From Hofstenia miamia (Eukaryota > Xenacoelomorpha > Acoela), in assembly GCA_004352715.1 (NCBI GenBank), contig SCFE01000005.1:4181751-4245750 (forward strand): a stretch of 64,000 nt of DNA. Reading direction: 5' to 3'. Positions 10,070-22,600 of this stretch are shown here, piece after piece. Numbering within the stretch: position 1 is the stretch's first letter; every line of letters begins with the position of its first letter. The position numbers and the translations under genes are program-made. The notes beneath the pieces are model-generated. The model did no database searches. It worked only from the letters and a program-made list of their open reading frames with translations, and was not told where the DNA came from.

Positions 10070-10530
10070 GGGGTGCCACGCGGTTAGTCTTTTGACTATA
10101 GTCAAAATTGCGGTTTTGCATTCTTTTGTCTATTAGTCAAAAAATTTGACTAATAGTCAAATATTTTGACTAATAGTCAAAAGAGGTTTCTGCGTAAATT
10201 GAGTTTAAAAACACGCTAAAGCAATTTCGACAAGTTGTTTGTTTGCGCCTGTCTTAATAGCCACGATCTTAATTATATTGTTTATTTATTGATGACATTT
10301 AAGATGAAAGTGCAAAGTTATTTAAAATAAAAATTACCATTTTCTTTCAAAATTACAATAAGTTGGCTATTGGGGGCTGCCACACGGTTAGTCATTTTCA
10401 AATAGAACCCTTTTTATTTCATAATTTGACTAATTGTAAACTGCAAGTCACTTTTTGGGGGTGTCACACGATTAGTCTTTTGACTATAGTCAAAAAAGTT
10501 TTTTGACTATAGTCAAAAGACTAATTGGCG
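10070..10530. repeat. MITE-like cluster of palindromic GACTATAGTC arrays
   Basis: Three similar starts of the form GGGG(G)-TG-CCAC-CGGTTAGTC occur in the same orientation near 10070, 10372 and 10457. Two are followed by the 18-bp perfect palindrome TTTTGACTATAGTCAAAA or variants (TTTGACTAATAGTCAAA). No coding sequence is present. The repeated ends and self-complementarity suggest non-autonomous DNA transposons nested in or beside each other. Confidence 0.6.
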
Positions 10531-10559
10531 TTATTGTCGATCAACGGACTCTAATTTAT

Positions 10560-13095
10560 AAACATGTGATAAAAGTGGAATCCGAGTGTTCCGGAATTCT
10601 AAACTGTTGGAAAAATTATTAATTTTCGAGAATGTAAAAATTAATTCTGTAAAACACTAAATAAATTTTGAATTTTTCTGAAAAGAAATGCCTTTGAGGA
10701 AGATTGAATTTACCGCATCTGTTAGATGTTTACTGAAACTGCGAGAAACTTGCATTAGCTTAAGAGGTTACTATGTGGTAAAAAGATGGTTAACAAGCTT
10801 TTTAAGTGCTCCACGCGTTAAAATAAAAGAAAAGAAAACTGTTAACGAGGGGGTACTCTAAAAAACGATGGGATAACTGAGGTGACATTAAACGCTAAAA
10901 TTGGCTAAAAATGTCAAGCTAAATTTGGAAATGAAAACAGATAGCCAACCAAACGATAATGACGTAGATCAGGGTATAAAAACCTTCAGAACTTCATAGA
11001 AAACACACACCCCAGCTTGATTCTCTGGAACGAAATATCGAGCAAAGACTTCGAGTAATGAAAAGACATTTCTCAGTTGTTCATTGATTTGGAAATTATT
11101 CCTACTTTCGTGGTAATCGTCAGGTAAAGGTTTTGAAATTGATTTCATAATCATTAACTTTAGAGGTTTCATATCGCAGTAATTGTAATGTATGACTTGA
11201 GTTATTGGATTTGTTTATTATTGGGACTTTTATAAGCATTCTCCTGTTGTAAAATAAATAAGTAGCATTTGTTTTATATTTGAGAATTTAAAATTAATTT
11301 TAGAGAGTAAAATTTCTAAATAAAAGTGTATTGAAAGTGGTTCAACATTGTTGTAAAGAAATTAAGTACTGAAGGTGTTTAATGTTCGAAAGTACAAAGT
11401 AGTTTTGTGTGGAATATTACGTAGGGACTGATTTCAAATACAGAGTCCTTTAATTGAATTAGCATTAAAAGAATTAGAATTGTCAGAAAACATTAGGGTG
11501 TCATCTCTCTGTGGAAATTTAAAACGTTTTCAACATTAAGTTTTTGTCAGAGTTCCATTAGGGAACAAGAGATATCTAGTGAAGCGTGTTCTTTGAAGTA
11601 AAACTTGAAACTGTGTTAGTCAAGTAAGACCTTTTGGGAAACTTTGAATCAACGTAACGTAGTATTTTTATTGCATAAAACCTCTCCGCTAAACAACTCG
11701 TGTTGAGATAAAACTTTTTGGTTGTAGTAAATTCGTGAGAGACTTTAAGAAATATCAAAGTACAAACCGGTGGCTCTGAATAGAGGTTGTCCGCGGTAGT
11801 TAGTATAAATCATAAATTTTACGTGAGTGTGAACTATCGGTTTTAAAATTGAACCTACCATAACATATATTGTTTGTATAACAGTGCAGGAAAGGAACAG
11901 AAATTTTAATAATTCCGTGCACTTTGTTGTTGAGAAAAAGCAACTCAGTAATTTGTCCTATATTGTAAGACTATTACAAAGACGTATTGTCTGTGTAACT
12001 CTTAAAATAGTAGTGAAACAATCCGGGTTTTATTATTTATATCTCGTCGTGTTTCTAATACCGTTTTAGAAGCTTGAGACTATAAACATTTTTGGTAACT
12101 TTGTCCTTATCAGATCCAGAACCTGTTAGTGGTTAATTTTTCCCGTCTTAGTAGTAATCTACTTTATAAAATCAAGGGCNAAACCGGTGGCTCTGAATAG
12201 AGATTGTCCGCGGTAGTTAGTATAAATCATAAATTTTACTTGAGTGTGAACGATCGGTTTTAAAATTGAACCTACCATAACATATATTGTTTGTATAACA
12301 GTGCAGACAGGGAACAGAAATTTTAATAATTCCGTGCACTTTGTTGTTGAGAAAAAGCAACTCAGTAAATTATCATATATTGTAAGACTACTACAAAGAT
12401 GTATTGTCTGTGTAACTCTTAAAATAGTAGTTAAACAATCCGGGTTTTATTATTTATATCTCGTAGTGCTTCTAATACCGTTTTAGAAGCTCGAGACTAT
12501 AAACATTTTTGGTAACGTTGTCCTTAACAGATCCGGAACCTGTTAGTGGTTAATTTTTCCCGTCTTAGTAGTAATCTACTTTATAAAATCAAGGGCAGAG
12601 TTTAGCTGACCTGTCTTCTGATACTGGAATTTAGAGCAAAATAGTTCGCAATCGTGTTAGACTTGTTTGTGGTGTTTAGTAAATTATTAGTTTTAGACTA
12701 AGTTTTAAAAAACCCCGTTTTAAATCAACCTTACTGCTGTACTTAGTTTTGAACTGTCAGTACAAGGAAATATTGTAAATTATTCTACAATACTGAACGA
12801 GCAGTCGGATTTTAGAAATATTTTGACTCACTGTTTAGAGTTAGAGGGACATTGACAAGAAATTTCTTGGTGTTTAAACATTAGCAGAGACAGTAGTCTT
12901 TCGTATTTTTAAAATTTAATAATCGGACTTTTTGATAGATTTTTGAGAAGTCTGAGTTCAACCCCTTGACGGTACATTGAACACCCTCGTGATTTTAGGT
13001 TTTTATCTTAGTGACTTAGTTTCCTTTCTCGGCTACACTTTAGGTTATAAAACTCCTGAGTTAAAATCCTTTTTCTCGACAGGTATTTCACATAT
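10560..13095 (+). repeat. Long direct repeat (LTR-like), copy 1
   Basis: This segment is related, with many substitutions, to 13540-15265 in the same orientation. Shared landmarks are GTGACATTAAAC, ATGTCAAGCTAA, AATGACGTAGA-CAGGGTATA (TATA-like, 10974 here) near the start and GACATTGACAAGAA and TTTCTCGGCTACAC near the end. Copy 1 is longer because it contains a 416-bp tandem duplication. A promoter-like TATAAAAACC lies at about 10975. No ORF longer than about 70 codons is credible. Boundaries are approximate. Confidence 0.55.
11764..12596. repeat. Tandem duplication of 416 bp around a single N
   Basis: Bases 11764-12179 and 12181-12596 are both 416 bp long and differ at only about ten positions. 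They are separated by one N at 12180. Either a true tandem duplication or two haplotypes joined end to end by the assembler. Confidence 0.85.
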
Positions 13096-13539
13096 ATTCT
13101 CATCATAACACTTGTGGCAAATGTAGGAGGTAAAACATACATTTAAATTATGCGCCTCATTCTTAGTTAATTTAATTTTCGTTGTTCTTGGCTCTGAACC
13201 ACTCTTTGACGCAGCATCTTTACATAGTCATTTATTTTTCTCTGTAAAACGTTAAGGTTTATGGCTTCTGCTCTACTTAATTAGTTGGTTTTTACAATTA
13301 AGTATTGTTGTCAGTGTTGCATCTTTAATAATCCCATTGTTCTTCATTCTAGGCATTTTACAAATTTTACACATTCTTAGTAATTTTATCATTTCAGAAT
13401 CAATTAATCATATCTGTTCATCTAAGTTACAATGGCTCTCTAACAGTTTATCCCAATTGATATCTTTCATCATATTCTCCATTTTATCCGTATTTATGTG
13501 TTGATGTCAAAATCTCTATGAGGATAGCGGAACTTATTA

Positions 13540-15265
13540 TAACTTGAAAACTGTGATAAAATTGGAATTTTACAAATTTCATGAAGCCGAAACTGTCTAG
13601 AATAATTTTAAATTTTTCAAAAAAAATAATTCTGAAATCAGAATTAAAAAAATTTACTAAATCGCATTGGAAGAAAACGGAAAGCTTAATGGGATTTACT
13701 TTGTAAACTATAAATTTGCCGAAACTGTAAGTATCTGGCAGTATTTCAAGAGCTTATTGTTTGGGAAAGCAATGCTTGAAAACCTTTTTAAGTGTGTAAT
13801 GAGGTAATGTAAAAGACAAAAGATCTAATAACAAGATACTACTTAAAACAAAGAGAGCCTGATGGACGTGACATTAAACTCTAAAATTTGCCCGAAATGT
13901 CAAGCTAATTCTGGATCTGAAAATAGACATCCAACCAGAGGACAATGACGTAGAACAGGGTATAGAAGACCGTCAAAATAGAGAAAGAAAACCCTACACT
14001 TAGAAGTACAGTAAAACTTTTACAATCACTTCTTGACTCAATCGTGAAAACAATCTCAGCTAAAGATATTTTTCTTGTTTGGTCTCGTTTAGAGTTACCA
14101 GTTTGCTTGACTTCACTGGAACAGTGAAGTTACACATTTTTCCCCTTCGACAGATTGAGAAGTAATTTCAAACTGCATTTGCAATACCCATTAGGTAAAG
14201 TTTTGAACTTGAATCTAGATTCTTTAACATTGGAAGTTTCATGGGGTTTTAAATATAGTTAGTGACTTAAGTTATACTAATTTGTTGTGATACTGGTGTA
14301 ATTTTTCTCCCTTTTTGTAAAATAGATCAGTTACTATTGTCTTGTGTTTTGATTACTTCTACTAGAGTAAACATTTCAATAGAATTAATAGTAAATTAAG
14401 ATGATTTTCAGAGAGTTATGCATTAAGAATTCCCTTGTATTTGCAGTATTAACGGAAATTTGCATGTGAAAATACTAAACGTAGTAAAGTTAAGTAATCG
14501 ATTCCATTAAGTGAAACCTAAACGAATAGAGTAAGTCTAAGTACGCCCCTGCATAATTGCTTTGTTTGTGCGGTTTGATACATAAAGTTTTTCAATCAAA
14601 AGTGCTGTTGATTAGCGAAGCACTTAAACAAACTGTGTTGTTTGATGCTAGTCTAAATAAGTGGTTTCAATGATAGAGATTTTAGGAAAACTCGACAAAA
14701 AAGGTGTACAATTATTTTGTATAATTCTTTGTCAATTGATTCATTTTTGGGGAACACAATTTTATTTTATCAGAAATTAGTATACATTTTCTTGTGCATC
14801 AAACTGCTTACAGATGTGTATAAGAGACAGGTTTAGAGGAGTTCCGAGAAATTTAATAAATTTCTAGTTCAGGACTAAGTTTGATAATACGTGTTTCAAA
14901 ATCAAACTTACAATAACACATAACATTTTGATTTGGGTACAAGAAAATAAGGTAAAATGATTTTAGCAATACTGTACGTTCAGTTGGTGTTAGAAACTTA
15001 CGAATTAACCAAGTACATACTGAGAGACATTGACAAGAACCGTTTGGTTGTCGAAATCTTAACATAGTCAGGAGTCTTTTCGTATTTAATTATTAAGCAT
15101 TGGACTTTTTGATATATTTTCTTAAGTTTGAGTCCGAACCCACATTCTGGTAATTTGGACACTAGTGAAACTCGGATAAGTTCTTAGAGATTTAGTTTTT
15201 CTTTCTCGGCTACACATTGTGTTATTAAAAACCTGAGTAAAAAATCCGTTTTCACGACAAAACTT
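13540..15265 (+). repeat. Long direct repeat (LTR-like), copy 2
   Basis: The diverged partner of 10560-13095. It has the TATA-like GGGTATAGAAGACC at about 13960 in the place of GGGTATAAAAACC in copy 1, and it ends with TTTCTTTCTCGGCTACAC near 15210. It lacks the 416-bp duplicated unit. The 450 bases between the copies (13095-13540) hold nothing recognisable, too little for a normal LTR-element interior, so the pair may be tandem solo LTRs or a tandem duplication. Confidence 0.5.
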
Positions 15266-16030
15266 TAGAACCAATGTGACCGACATATGATACATAATAT
15301 TGCTTCTTCCAATTGGTGGTTCCATATGAAATTCATACATAAACTTATCTGATGGATACGCAATGTCAATTTGACTTTTATTGGGGCAAAAAGTAGGTTC
15401 ATTAACCATGTTTTCCAACTGGAAAAATTCTATTTCTTTCAAAAATTTCTGATTAGCGTCGCTGAGAAGAATGATACATGCATTATTTTAATGCCTATAT
15501 AATAGGGACATTGCATTTCTCAATTCCTTATCACAGATTTTCTTCCGTCTTCTTGGAGGCAAGTATATATTCACAATTTTAATACAATTAATACGTTTAG
15601 GTAACAACCTAGGCCGACAGACTTACTAACATTTCAATATCCAGAGTTGATAAACATTTTATAACTTTAGGAGCGCTTGTACTCCAATTCTTGCTTACAT
15701 ATACTAGTAAACCCCCTCCACCAGTTTCATTGAAATTGTTTAGATCTCTGTCTAGTCTATTAACATAATAATTATCAATATATATATATATATATATAGA
15801 TCCGTCTGGTGTAGTTGAATTAATAAGTTTGGTTTCCTGTAAACAAACAATCTCATATTTCTTCGTAATGAAAATTTTGACAGTATCCCATTGACGTTAT
15901 TACTAATAATGTTTGGAAAAGATAATCTTAAAATGTTTTTACTCTTATTTTTTAAAGTTAATGTGTAGGAAACTTCTGAAACTGCTACTAATAATGTTCG
16001 TGTTTTGCTTTGACTAAATTTACCCAATCG
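15140..16030 (-). pseudogene. LINE endonuclease fragment
   Basis: Minus-strand frames give NGILSKFSLRRNMRLFVYR-KPNLLIQLHQTD near 15860-15800, then GGGGLLVYVSKNWSTSAPKV (about 15720-15660), then NEPTFCPNKSQIDIAYPSDK (about 15410-15340) and MEPPIGRSNI. These are APE-type endonuclease blocks (the Q-E-T-K/L-I start, the GGG-LLVYV strand, the P-T-...-S-x-I-D block and the residue run before the final S-D-H). Frames are interrupted by several stops and by a (TA)n run at 15779-15798. The RT part is missing. Dead remnant. Confidence 0.65.
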
Positions 16031-16479
16031 GAAAATATCTGATAAATTTTCTTTTTGAAAACTTGTGTCAATGCTCTTAAATAATTTTAATGTTATTTTG
16101 GTGTGGGATTGAAAGCAAAAAGTAATATTCTTTCTCTGATTTTGACGTTAAAGTTTATTGGGCCTATGAAAATAAATTAAAGAGAACGCTGATATTTTCT
16201 TCTAATGACTATTATTTTGCTTTCGCGTCTATGCATAAAACCTTTTCGGTTATGAATGGTCTTCAACCCCAAACTTTCATCAATATTACTTTAATAAAGG
16301 TAATAATAATGCTATATGTGCATCAAAATGTGAGTGCAGTGAGAATAGTAAAAATGACAATTCAGAAAATGACAATATCGGTTTGGATTGTGAAAGTAGG
16401 TAGAAAGTAAGAATTGTGAATATTGGGACTCTACCTGCCTTCCTTCGGATGTGTTATATATATATATATATAGTCAAGT

Positions 16480-17290
16480 TGTCTAACACACTACTATTTT
16501 TGAGCTGAGTGCCGTAAATGTTTCGTGATAGAAAGACAAGAAATAGATTTGAAGAGATTAAGAGTCTCTCAACTTTGAAAATATGGAACAAGTTATCAAG
16601 GTACAAAACATTCAAATTTCAAAGCATTGTTACTTCAATATCAGCCTTAGAATACATGTGTTGAAGAACAAAGCATTCACGAGAAGGAGGAAAAGTGATG
16701 TCATTTCCAACATTATAATACACAAAGCCAAAGAAAGGGGTCATACATTTTCGTTTATGTGCAAAGACTGGTATTTTATACAACATTGAATGTCATAGCA
16801 GTTGATGATTACAGTAGAATGATGGAAAAGCTGGTGCCGGTATTTTGCTGCTAAAAGAGATACTTTTCAAGGGGGATCAGTTCAAACATACTAGTTGATT
16901 AGTGGTTTAGCAGTGTCAAATTGCATTTAGAATTATACTCTCCATGGATAAAGACGCGAGAAGAGTAGCTCTCCTGCTAAATTTGTATATTTTCGATTAA
17001 ATGTACACGAACGCCATTTATTGGTTCGATAATCGTGGTGGCAAAGAACCACAAAGGTTAGTTGTTATGATGCTAAGCGAAAAAAAGATTACCGATACCA
17101 ACCACCTGGCATTGTCTCTGAAATTAATAAACAATGGGTTTTGTGGATGAAGCTAATAGGCATGTTTTATTGCAGGAGACAAAGATACATTATGATCATT
17201 TTACTGAGCTAGGCACTGTAAGCTCGTGGCTTTTTCATCGAAGTGATTGCATTATTTTCAATAATGACTCTGATTAAAAATTTTTTTCTG
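16480..17290 (+). pseudogene. piggyBac-like transposase remnant
   Basis: In mixed plus-strand frames the sequence reads NAIYWFDNRGGKEP (about 17010), YDAKRKKDYRYQPPGIVSEI (about 17070-17130), then MGFVDEANRH (about 17140). This order matches the piggyBac block with a D-N-R/K, the K-K-x-x-x-V-P-C-P-x-I-V motif and M-G-G-V-D. Several frameshifts and stops separate the blocks and no terminal inverted repeat was found. The upstream part (16583-16789) is open for 68 codons but I recognise nothing in it. Family assignment is moderate. Confidence 0.45.
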
Positions 17291-17699
17291 CAAACGACAA
17301 TCATATATGATCAAAGTAGAGGGTATAGAAAACATCACTTTAATATGAACAGGAGCAGTGTGCTACTAACAAAGCAAGGATCTTCTCTTCCAAATCTAAA
17401 TATGTGAATACGATTTGATCATGTTGGACATCGGCCTGCATTGAAAACATCTGCTGACATGAAAATCAAAATACATTTTAGCTGTCTATATACAATTATA
17501 AAATTCATTTGAGGATTTTTAGAATCTCAATTATAATACAATTTTTTGATTTGTATATTCAATCATCTTTTTTGGCCATAAACTTAGTTTCATGATATTT
17601 CGAAAAGTATTGTTTCTACTGTAAAAATGATATCCAATTCGTTTTTAGCAATATCAAATTGAACAGAAAAACTGAAAAAATGTACTCCACTAAGAAAAA

Positions 17700-17960
17700 A
17701 AATATTTTTTGTCATTCTGATTGGTCGAGAGGTGGGCAGAAGGAGATCTCACTTTTTTCTGATTGGTCGAGAGGTCGAGTGTAGGAGATCTCACTTTTTT
17801 CTGATTGGTCGAGAGGGGTGGCCTTTCACCTGAGGCGTCGTGGATATTGGCGGGGGGTGTTTTGCTAACGTCATGGATGTACTTTTACTAGTTTTTGCGT
17901 TATTTATGTGGCCTAATTTAGTTTGCATTTTTTTACTTTTTTAGTTTTACTTTTTAGTTT
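17700..17960 (+). repeat. Dispersed promoter-like repeat, copy 2
   Basis: Three CTGATTGGTCGAGAGG units (near 17717, 17758 and 17801) are followed by GATATTGGCGGGG and TAACGTCA at 17866-17873, the last being a one-base variant of the CRE in copy 1 (5258-5265). Downstream both copies share TAGTTTTTG-GTTATTTATGTGGC. The unit number differs between copies (two versus three). Confidence 0.65.
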
Positions 17961-17984
17961 ATATGTATTAATTTTCCACATATA

Positions 17985-18090
17985 CATACTTGTTTAAAAA
18001 GTGGAATCGAAAAATATTTCCAAGTAAAAATAATTTACATACTTGTTTAAAAAGTGGAATCGAAAAATATTTCCAAGTAAAAATAATTTA
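17985..18090. repeat. Two exact 53-bp tandem copies
   Basis: 17985-18037 and 18038-18090 are identical (CATACTTGTTTAAAAAGTGG...). Recent duplication. The following 18100-19080 is non-coding AT-rich sequence; at 18910-19070 a GACTTACATTT-TTTTC-GACG motif recurs about three times as a degenerate tandem repeat. Confidence 0.85.
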
Positions 18091-19084
18091 CTAATAATAA
18101 TATTTAATAAACGTACGTGGTAAAACCCACATACGTGTTTAAGACAAGACAAAAATGTAATTTATTCTACACTTTGCTTATAATGACCATATATATCATA
18201 CTTTTAAATTTGTATATTGTAGTGTTAGTTTATCATCATTGTTGAGATGGCAATGCTTTAAGAAACAAGCGTAATGTGTATTTACACATATTTCACACGG
18301 TCGCATCTAAATTAATGGTTAATAAACAAGTTGTTATTAAAAACGAGATGGCATTTACAATAAAAAACACATGACAATTACTCGTTTAAACTAATTCAAT
18401 TAAAAATTATAAAACAAGCAATGTTTCTATTTATGATAAAGTCTATAATAAATTGACATCAGACAGCAAATTCGCAGTAATTTATTAAAATAAAATTGAT
18501 TCCGTTTAAAAAGAAATATCGGTAAAACTAACTAGAGATCATATTGTAAAAAGTGTTAAGAATCAAAACAATATCTGAGATTTAATTATAAAATAGCTTA
18601 CCGAAAAGTTTGAAATCTTTCAGAGTAGCTGTCTTTGTTTCAGCAATGTGAAATTTTATTTGAGATTACGTTGAACTATTTTTCAAGCATGGTGTACAAA
18701 CGAAACACATCGTCAATTGGATTGCTGTGTAAGACAAGGTAATAAATCAAAGAGGCTTCACTTGTTATTAGTGTCGTAAATTGGTTGTTAGCGTTTATTG
18801 ATACACATATATACAAAACGGTTAAAAATATAAATTTAATATTATAAGAAATTGCTTAAATTTTAAAATTTTTTGGTGTCTTTTCTATTAAGAATTAAAT
18901 AAATACCCGGTATACGACTTTTCCACGATTGTGATTTACATTTATTTTCCAACATATTTTCACGTTTATGACTTACATTTCTTTTCTGACGATGTCACAT
19001 TTGTAGACTTACATTTTTTTTCCGACGTTTTTCCTTTCTTTGAGTCTACGTTTGTAGACGTCAATCCATTCTTTCATTACTGAT

Positions 19085-20300
19085 ATACATTTAATTTTTC
19101 CGTTTGTATACATGAATTCAACTGATCAAATTAGTCAAAAACACTGTAAGAAACTGAATATTATGTTAAAATTAAGATATCTTTTCATCATTAAACAAAA
19201 TGAAAATTTCATGACGTTATTAGTATAAACTTTCAAGAATGAGTGAGAAAAACGTTAATGCACAAAAATACGAGTAATTTTTATTGTAATTTCAGATTTT
19301 ACTTTATACAGATATATATATATATATATATATACAGATTTTATTTATAAAAATAAATATTTCAATACGCTTAATACAATCAATGTTTAACAAAGGTTTG
19401 AATTGTTTCACAGAAAGTGTATGTGGTTAAAAAAGGATATATTTATTAGTCTTTACATAATAAAAATTTGTTTGCTTTCCCAAATAGTATTAAACATTTA
19501 TGAGATGCCAACTGAAAGAACAAAATCTCGCAACAAATAAATACCTCGGCTTGACACAAAGTGCATTAAGTAAAAAATTATCATTTTTCTTGCTTTTCAA
19601 AATAATAAATTGTATGAATTTTCAAACGCTCATGAGATGCAGAATTCTGAGAAAATTAGATAATAACACACGTATTGTATAAACCTTAAAAAAGAATATA
19701 AAAATCGTTGATAATATTATTCCTAACATGTGCATTTATGTATTGATCTACAAAGTGGAAAATGAATCTCAAAAATTTCTAAACTAAAAACAAAACGCTT
19801 TCAATGCTATACACAGCTTTACAATGTTAAAACGTTAACATTCGCATTGTTTCAGTCAACGAGTAAATTTTGATAATCGCAAATGAATACATAGCGCCAT
19901 TTCAAAACCAAATCAATTAGATGTCATGAAACTCGCAAAACATTTTTAATTACAAAAAGACTAACACTTTTTCATAAAAAATACATTTACGCAAAATGAT
20001 TAAATTGATTGATTTTACAAAACACATAGTCGTACACAGTTTGCATGAAAAGAAGTAAATTTTTAATTCGAAATCAAATGAAACAAAATTTGTAATATTA
20101 ACTTTTTAAAATACAAAAATAACTTACATTATTGAATGAATTCAACCGTCACCACTTGAATCATTGTGAAAACTGAATAATGTGTTAAAATGAAGGAAGA
20201 TATCTTTTCGTCATAGACATTTAACAAAATCCAAATTTTATGACAGTTTTAGTATAAACTTTAAAAAGGAGAAAGAAAAACGTACATACACTTAAATTCG
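19085..20300. repeat. Diverged direct repeat pair, ~1.04 kb apart
   Basis: 19085-19260 and 20135-20300 share GAATTCAAC, AAACTGAATA-TATGTTAAAAT, AGATATCTTTTC-TCAT and TAGTATAAACTTT in the same order. The offset is close to that of the 20375/21405 pair, which suggests an old tandem duplication of about 1.03 kb. The sequence between the copies is non-coding. Confidence 0.55.
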
Positions 20301-20987
20301 ACATTTCCTTGTTGTATATTCAGAGTTTTTCGTATTTCGAAGCCTTAATGGTTTTGTTTTTATGTATTTTATTTAATATCTAACGTAAATACCCATATTA
20401 AGGCATTCTACAAATTTCATTATGTAGTTGAACGATAAATTTTCATATTTGCTGAAAAGATTACGCAATATATAGAATACACATTAATAAAAATCATTTG
20501 ACAAGATGATTTCTACTGTTAATTTATATCCTCCTGTACTTAAAGAAAATTCTTTACTAATGCTATTGTAATAAATGAAAGTTATGTATGAATATACTGA
20601 CAAACTCTGTAAAGAAACATTTTTAACTTGTAAAGACGCTCATGTTAAAACTTTTATTAGATGTTTAAGAAAGCTATATGTATATATGGATAAAATGCCT
20701 TTTGTATATATACATACAATATAAGTTCAGTTGCTACATACAACTACACCTGATCAATCATGTAAATGATACATTCACCAAAATAATGTTAAACATTGGT
20801 AATGATACTCCAATTTTGAATATTTTTTACTTAAAATTAAATTATTTAGTTGAAATTGACCATTTTGAGTAGCGACATCTAGTAAAATTTGAAATTATTC
20901 CGTTGCCTAAAATTATTGGCTTCCAGCCTTAAGATCTTGTAAAGTTTATTGGTTCTCGATTTTAATTGGATCGCTTGATTTTTGGAG

Positions 20988-20994
20988 TATAAAA
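20988..20994 (+). promoter_or_regulatory. TATA box for the 103-codon gene
   Basis: TATAAAA lies 50 bases upstream of the ATG at 21044, a spacing that fits a transcription start about 30 bases downstream of the box and a very short leader. Inference from position only. Confidence 0.5.
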
Positions 20995-21043
20995 ACATAC
21001 TATTCTTTGAAAAATTATTACACATTTTTTTAAAATCAGAAAC

Positions 21044-21355
21044 ATGTGTGACGATGAAAGTTATCGAAGAGGTAAGATGTTGAAAGCTCTCCAAGATGTA
21101 GGAGATAATCCTACAGGCAAGAGAATTTCATGTGGAGACTTACAAATAGGAGAGTGGCATAAGATAATCGACGCAGAATCACTGGAGATGAAATATGGCC
21201 GTACCATAAAAGTGAAGCTGAGTAGAAATGAATATTTCTATCTCCCAAGAAGATATGTCTGTGAGATCAGGGACGATGATGTACCCTTATTGATTGGGGC
21301 TAATATATCAAGACAGGCATCTGTTGGACATTATATAAAACTTTCTTTTTGTTGA
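21044..21355 (+). CDS. Hypothetical 103-aa protein
   Basis: Intact ORF starting at the first ATG after a TATA box and ending TGA. The protein is hydrophilic with mixed charge. Residues about 29-60 read GDLQIGEWHKIIDAESLEMK and then YGRTIKVKLSRNEYFYLPRRY, a pattern of alternating beta strands that reminds me of short beta-barrel-like proteins recurring in insect genomes and mobile elements; I cannot name the family and give no function. An AATAAA at about 21516 could serve as polyadenylation signal. No intron is needed. It is flanked by direct repeats (20375-20524, 21405-21555), which hints at a mobile or duplicated origin. Confidence 0.6.
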   Translation: MCDDESYRRGKMLKALQDVGDNPTGKRISCGDLQIGEWHKIIDAESLEMKYGRTIKVKLSRNEYFYLPRRYVCEIRDDDVPLLIGANISRQASVGHYIKLSFC

Positions 21356-21639
21356 TTTATATTAGAAATGTAGATATTTTAGTTTTATTAACTGTGTTTT
21401 ATTTAGACATGTGCATGTAAATAGCCATCTTAAGGCATTCTACAAATTACATTATGTAGTTGAAAGATACACTTTACTATTTGCTCAAGAGATTACGCAA
21501 TATATAGAATACACTTAATAAACATAATTTGACAAGATGATTTCAACTGCTAAATATTTTAATACAAAATTTCATTATATATAAATTTAACTAACAAATT
21601 TTTGCTTTTGTTGGAAAAATAATTTTTATATTTTTATGT

Positions 21640-22600
21640 TTGACCAAACAGATTGTAACTTACAGTGATTTTCATCTAGACCAATAATTGTCAAATCATT
21701 GATATAAATTATAAACAAAAGTGGGCCAAGAACTGACCCTCGAGGAACTCCACTTTTAACAGGAAGAAGTGTGGACTTGATACCATCATATATCACTCTA
21801 TGAAATCTATTGCTAAGATAAGATTTTAATAAACAAAATAAATTTCCACCAATTTCAAAAAAACTGTAATTTTGTGAGTAATTTGTAGTGAGAAATAGAA
21901 TCGAAAGCCTTTTAAGTCAGTGTATAGAACATATGTAGGATGTGATACGTCATTATTGAAGTAAACATAATCCAGATATATAAGTAATTGAGTGTATGTA
22001 TTTCTTTTACTTACGAAACCAAATTGTTGTTCAAATAAAAATGCTCGAAAATGTTTATATAAATGTTTGTAAATTAGCTTTTCAAAGATTAAGGATAATT
22101 TCGGTAAAAAACTGATAGGTCCGTAGTTTGAGATTTCATTTTTCTTGCCACTTTTGTGAATTGGTAAAATGTCAGTAATTTTCCAAACATTTGGAAATAT
22201 ACCTGTTTTTAAACAATTACGAAATAGTAATAAGATGTGAGGGCTAATTCCGACGAAAATCTTTTTAAGAAAGTCATTGGGATTTTATCACTCCCATCTC
22301 CATTTTTATTAGAAGTTTCACTATAAGCTTTATAATTTCTGTTAACAATATGTCAATATCATTTAAATTTCGAGGCTCATTTTCTCAAATAAAATAATCA
22401 TCTGATTGAAAGACTGAGTTAAAGAATGAATTGAATGCAGATGCAATTTCTAAATTACTATGAAAAATTTTATCTTTCCAATGCATTGGATAAGTTGAAT
22501 TATTTCTCTTTAGACAGTGTAAGAGTTTGTAGCAGGCAACTGTAGAGTTTTTATCTGAAAATTGTTCTGTAAACGTTATGCTATCTAACAGTTAATAGTT
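21640..22600 (-). pseudogene. LINE reverse transcriptase fragment
   Basis: The minus strand carries YGPISFLPKLSLIFEKLIYK (near 22120-22060), FEQQFGFVSKRN (about 22030), then SGVPRGSVLGPLLFIIYIND (about 21755-21700), the classic order of non-LTR RT motifs. Frameshifts occur near 21900, in the F-D-x-x-D region, and upstream near 22290-22330. The YADD box lies beyond the surviving end. It is in opposite orientation to the intact element that starts 400 bases to the right and belongs to a different family. Confidence 0.75.

Larger units (their letters stand above)
20375..21555. repeat. Direct repeats flanking the 103-codon gene
   Basis: 20375-20524 and 21405-21555 share TTAAGGCATTCTACAAATT, TTATGTAGTTGAA, GATTACGCAATATATAGAAT and GACAAGATGATTTC. 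They bracket the TATA box and coding region at 20988-21355, so the gene may belong to a mobile or duplicated unit. Confidence 0.65.
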
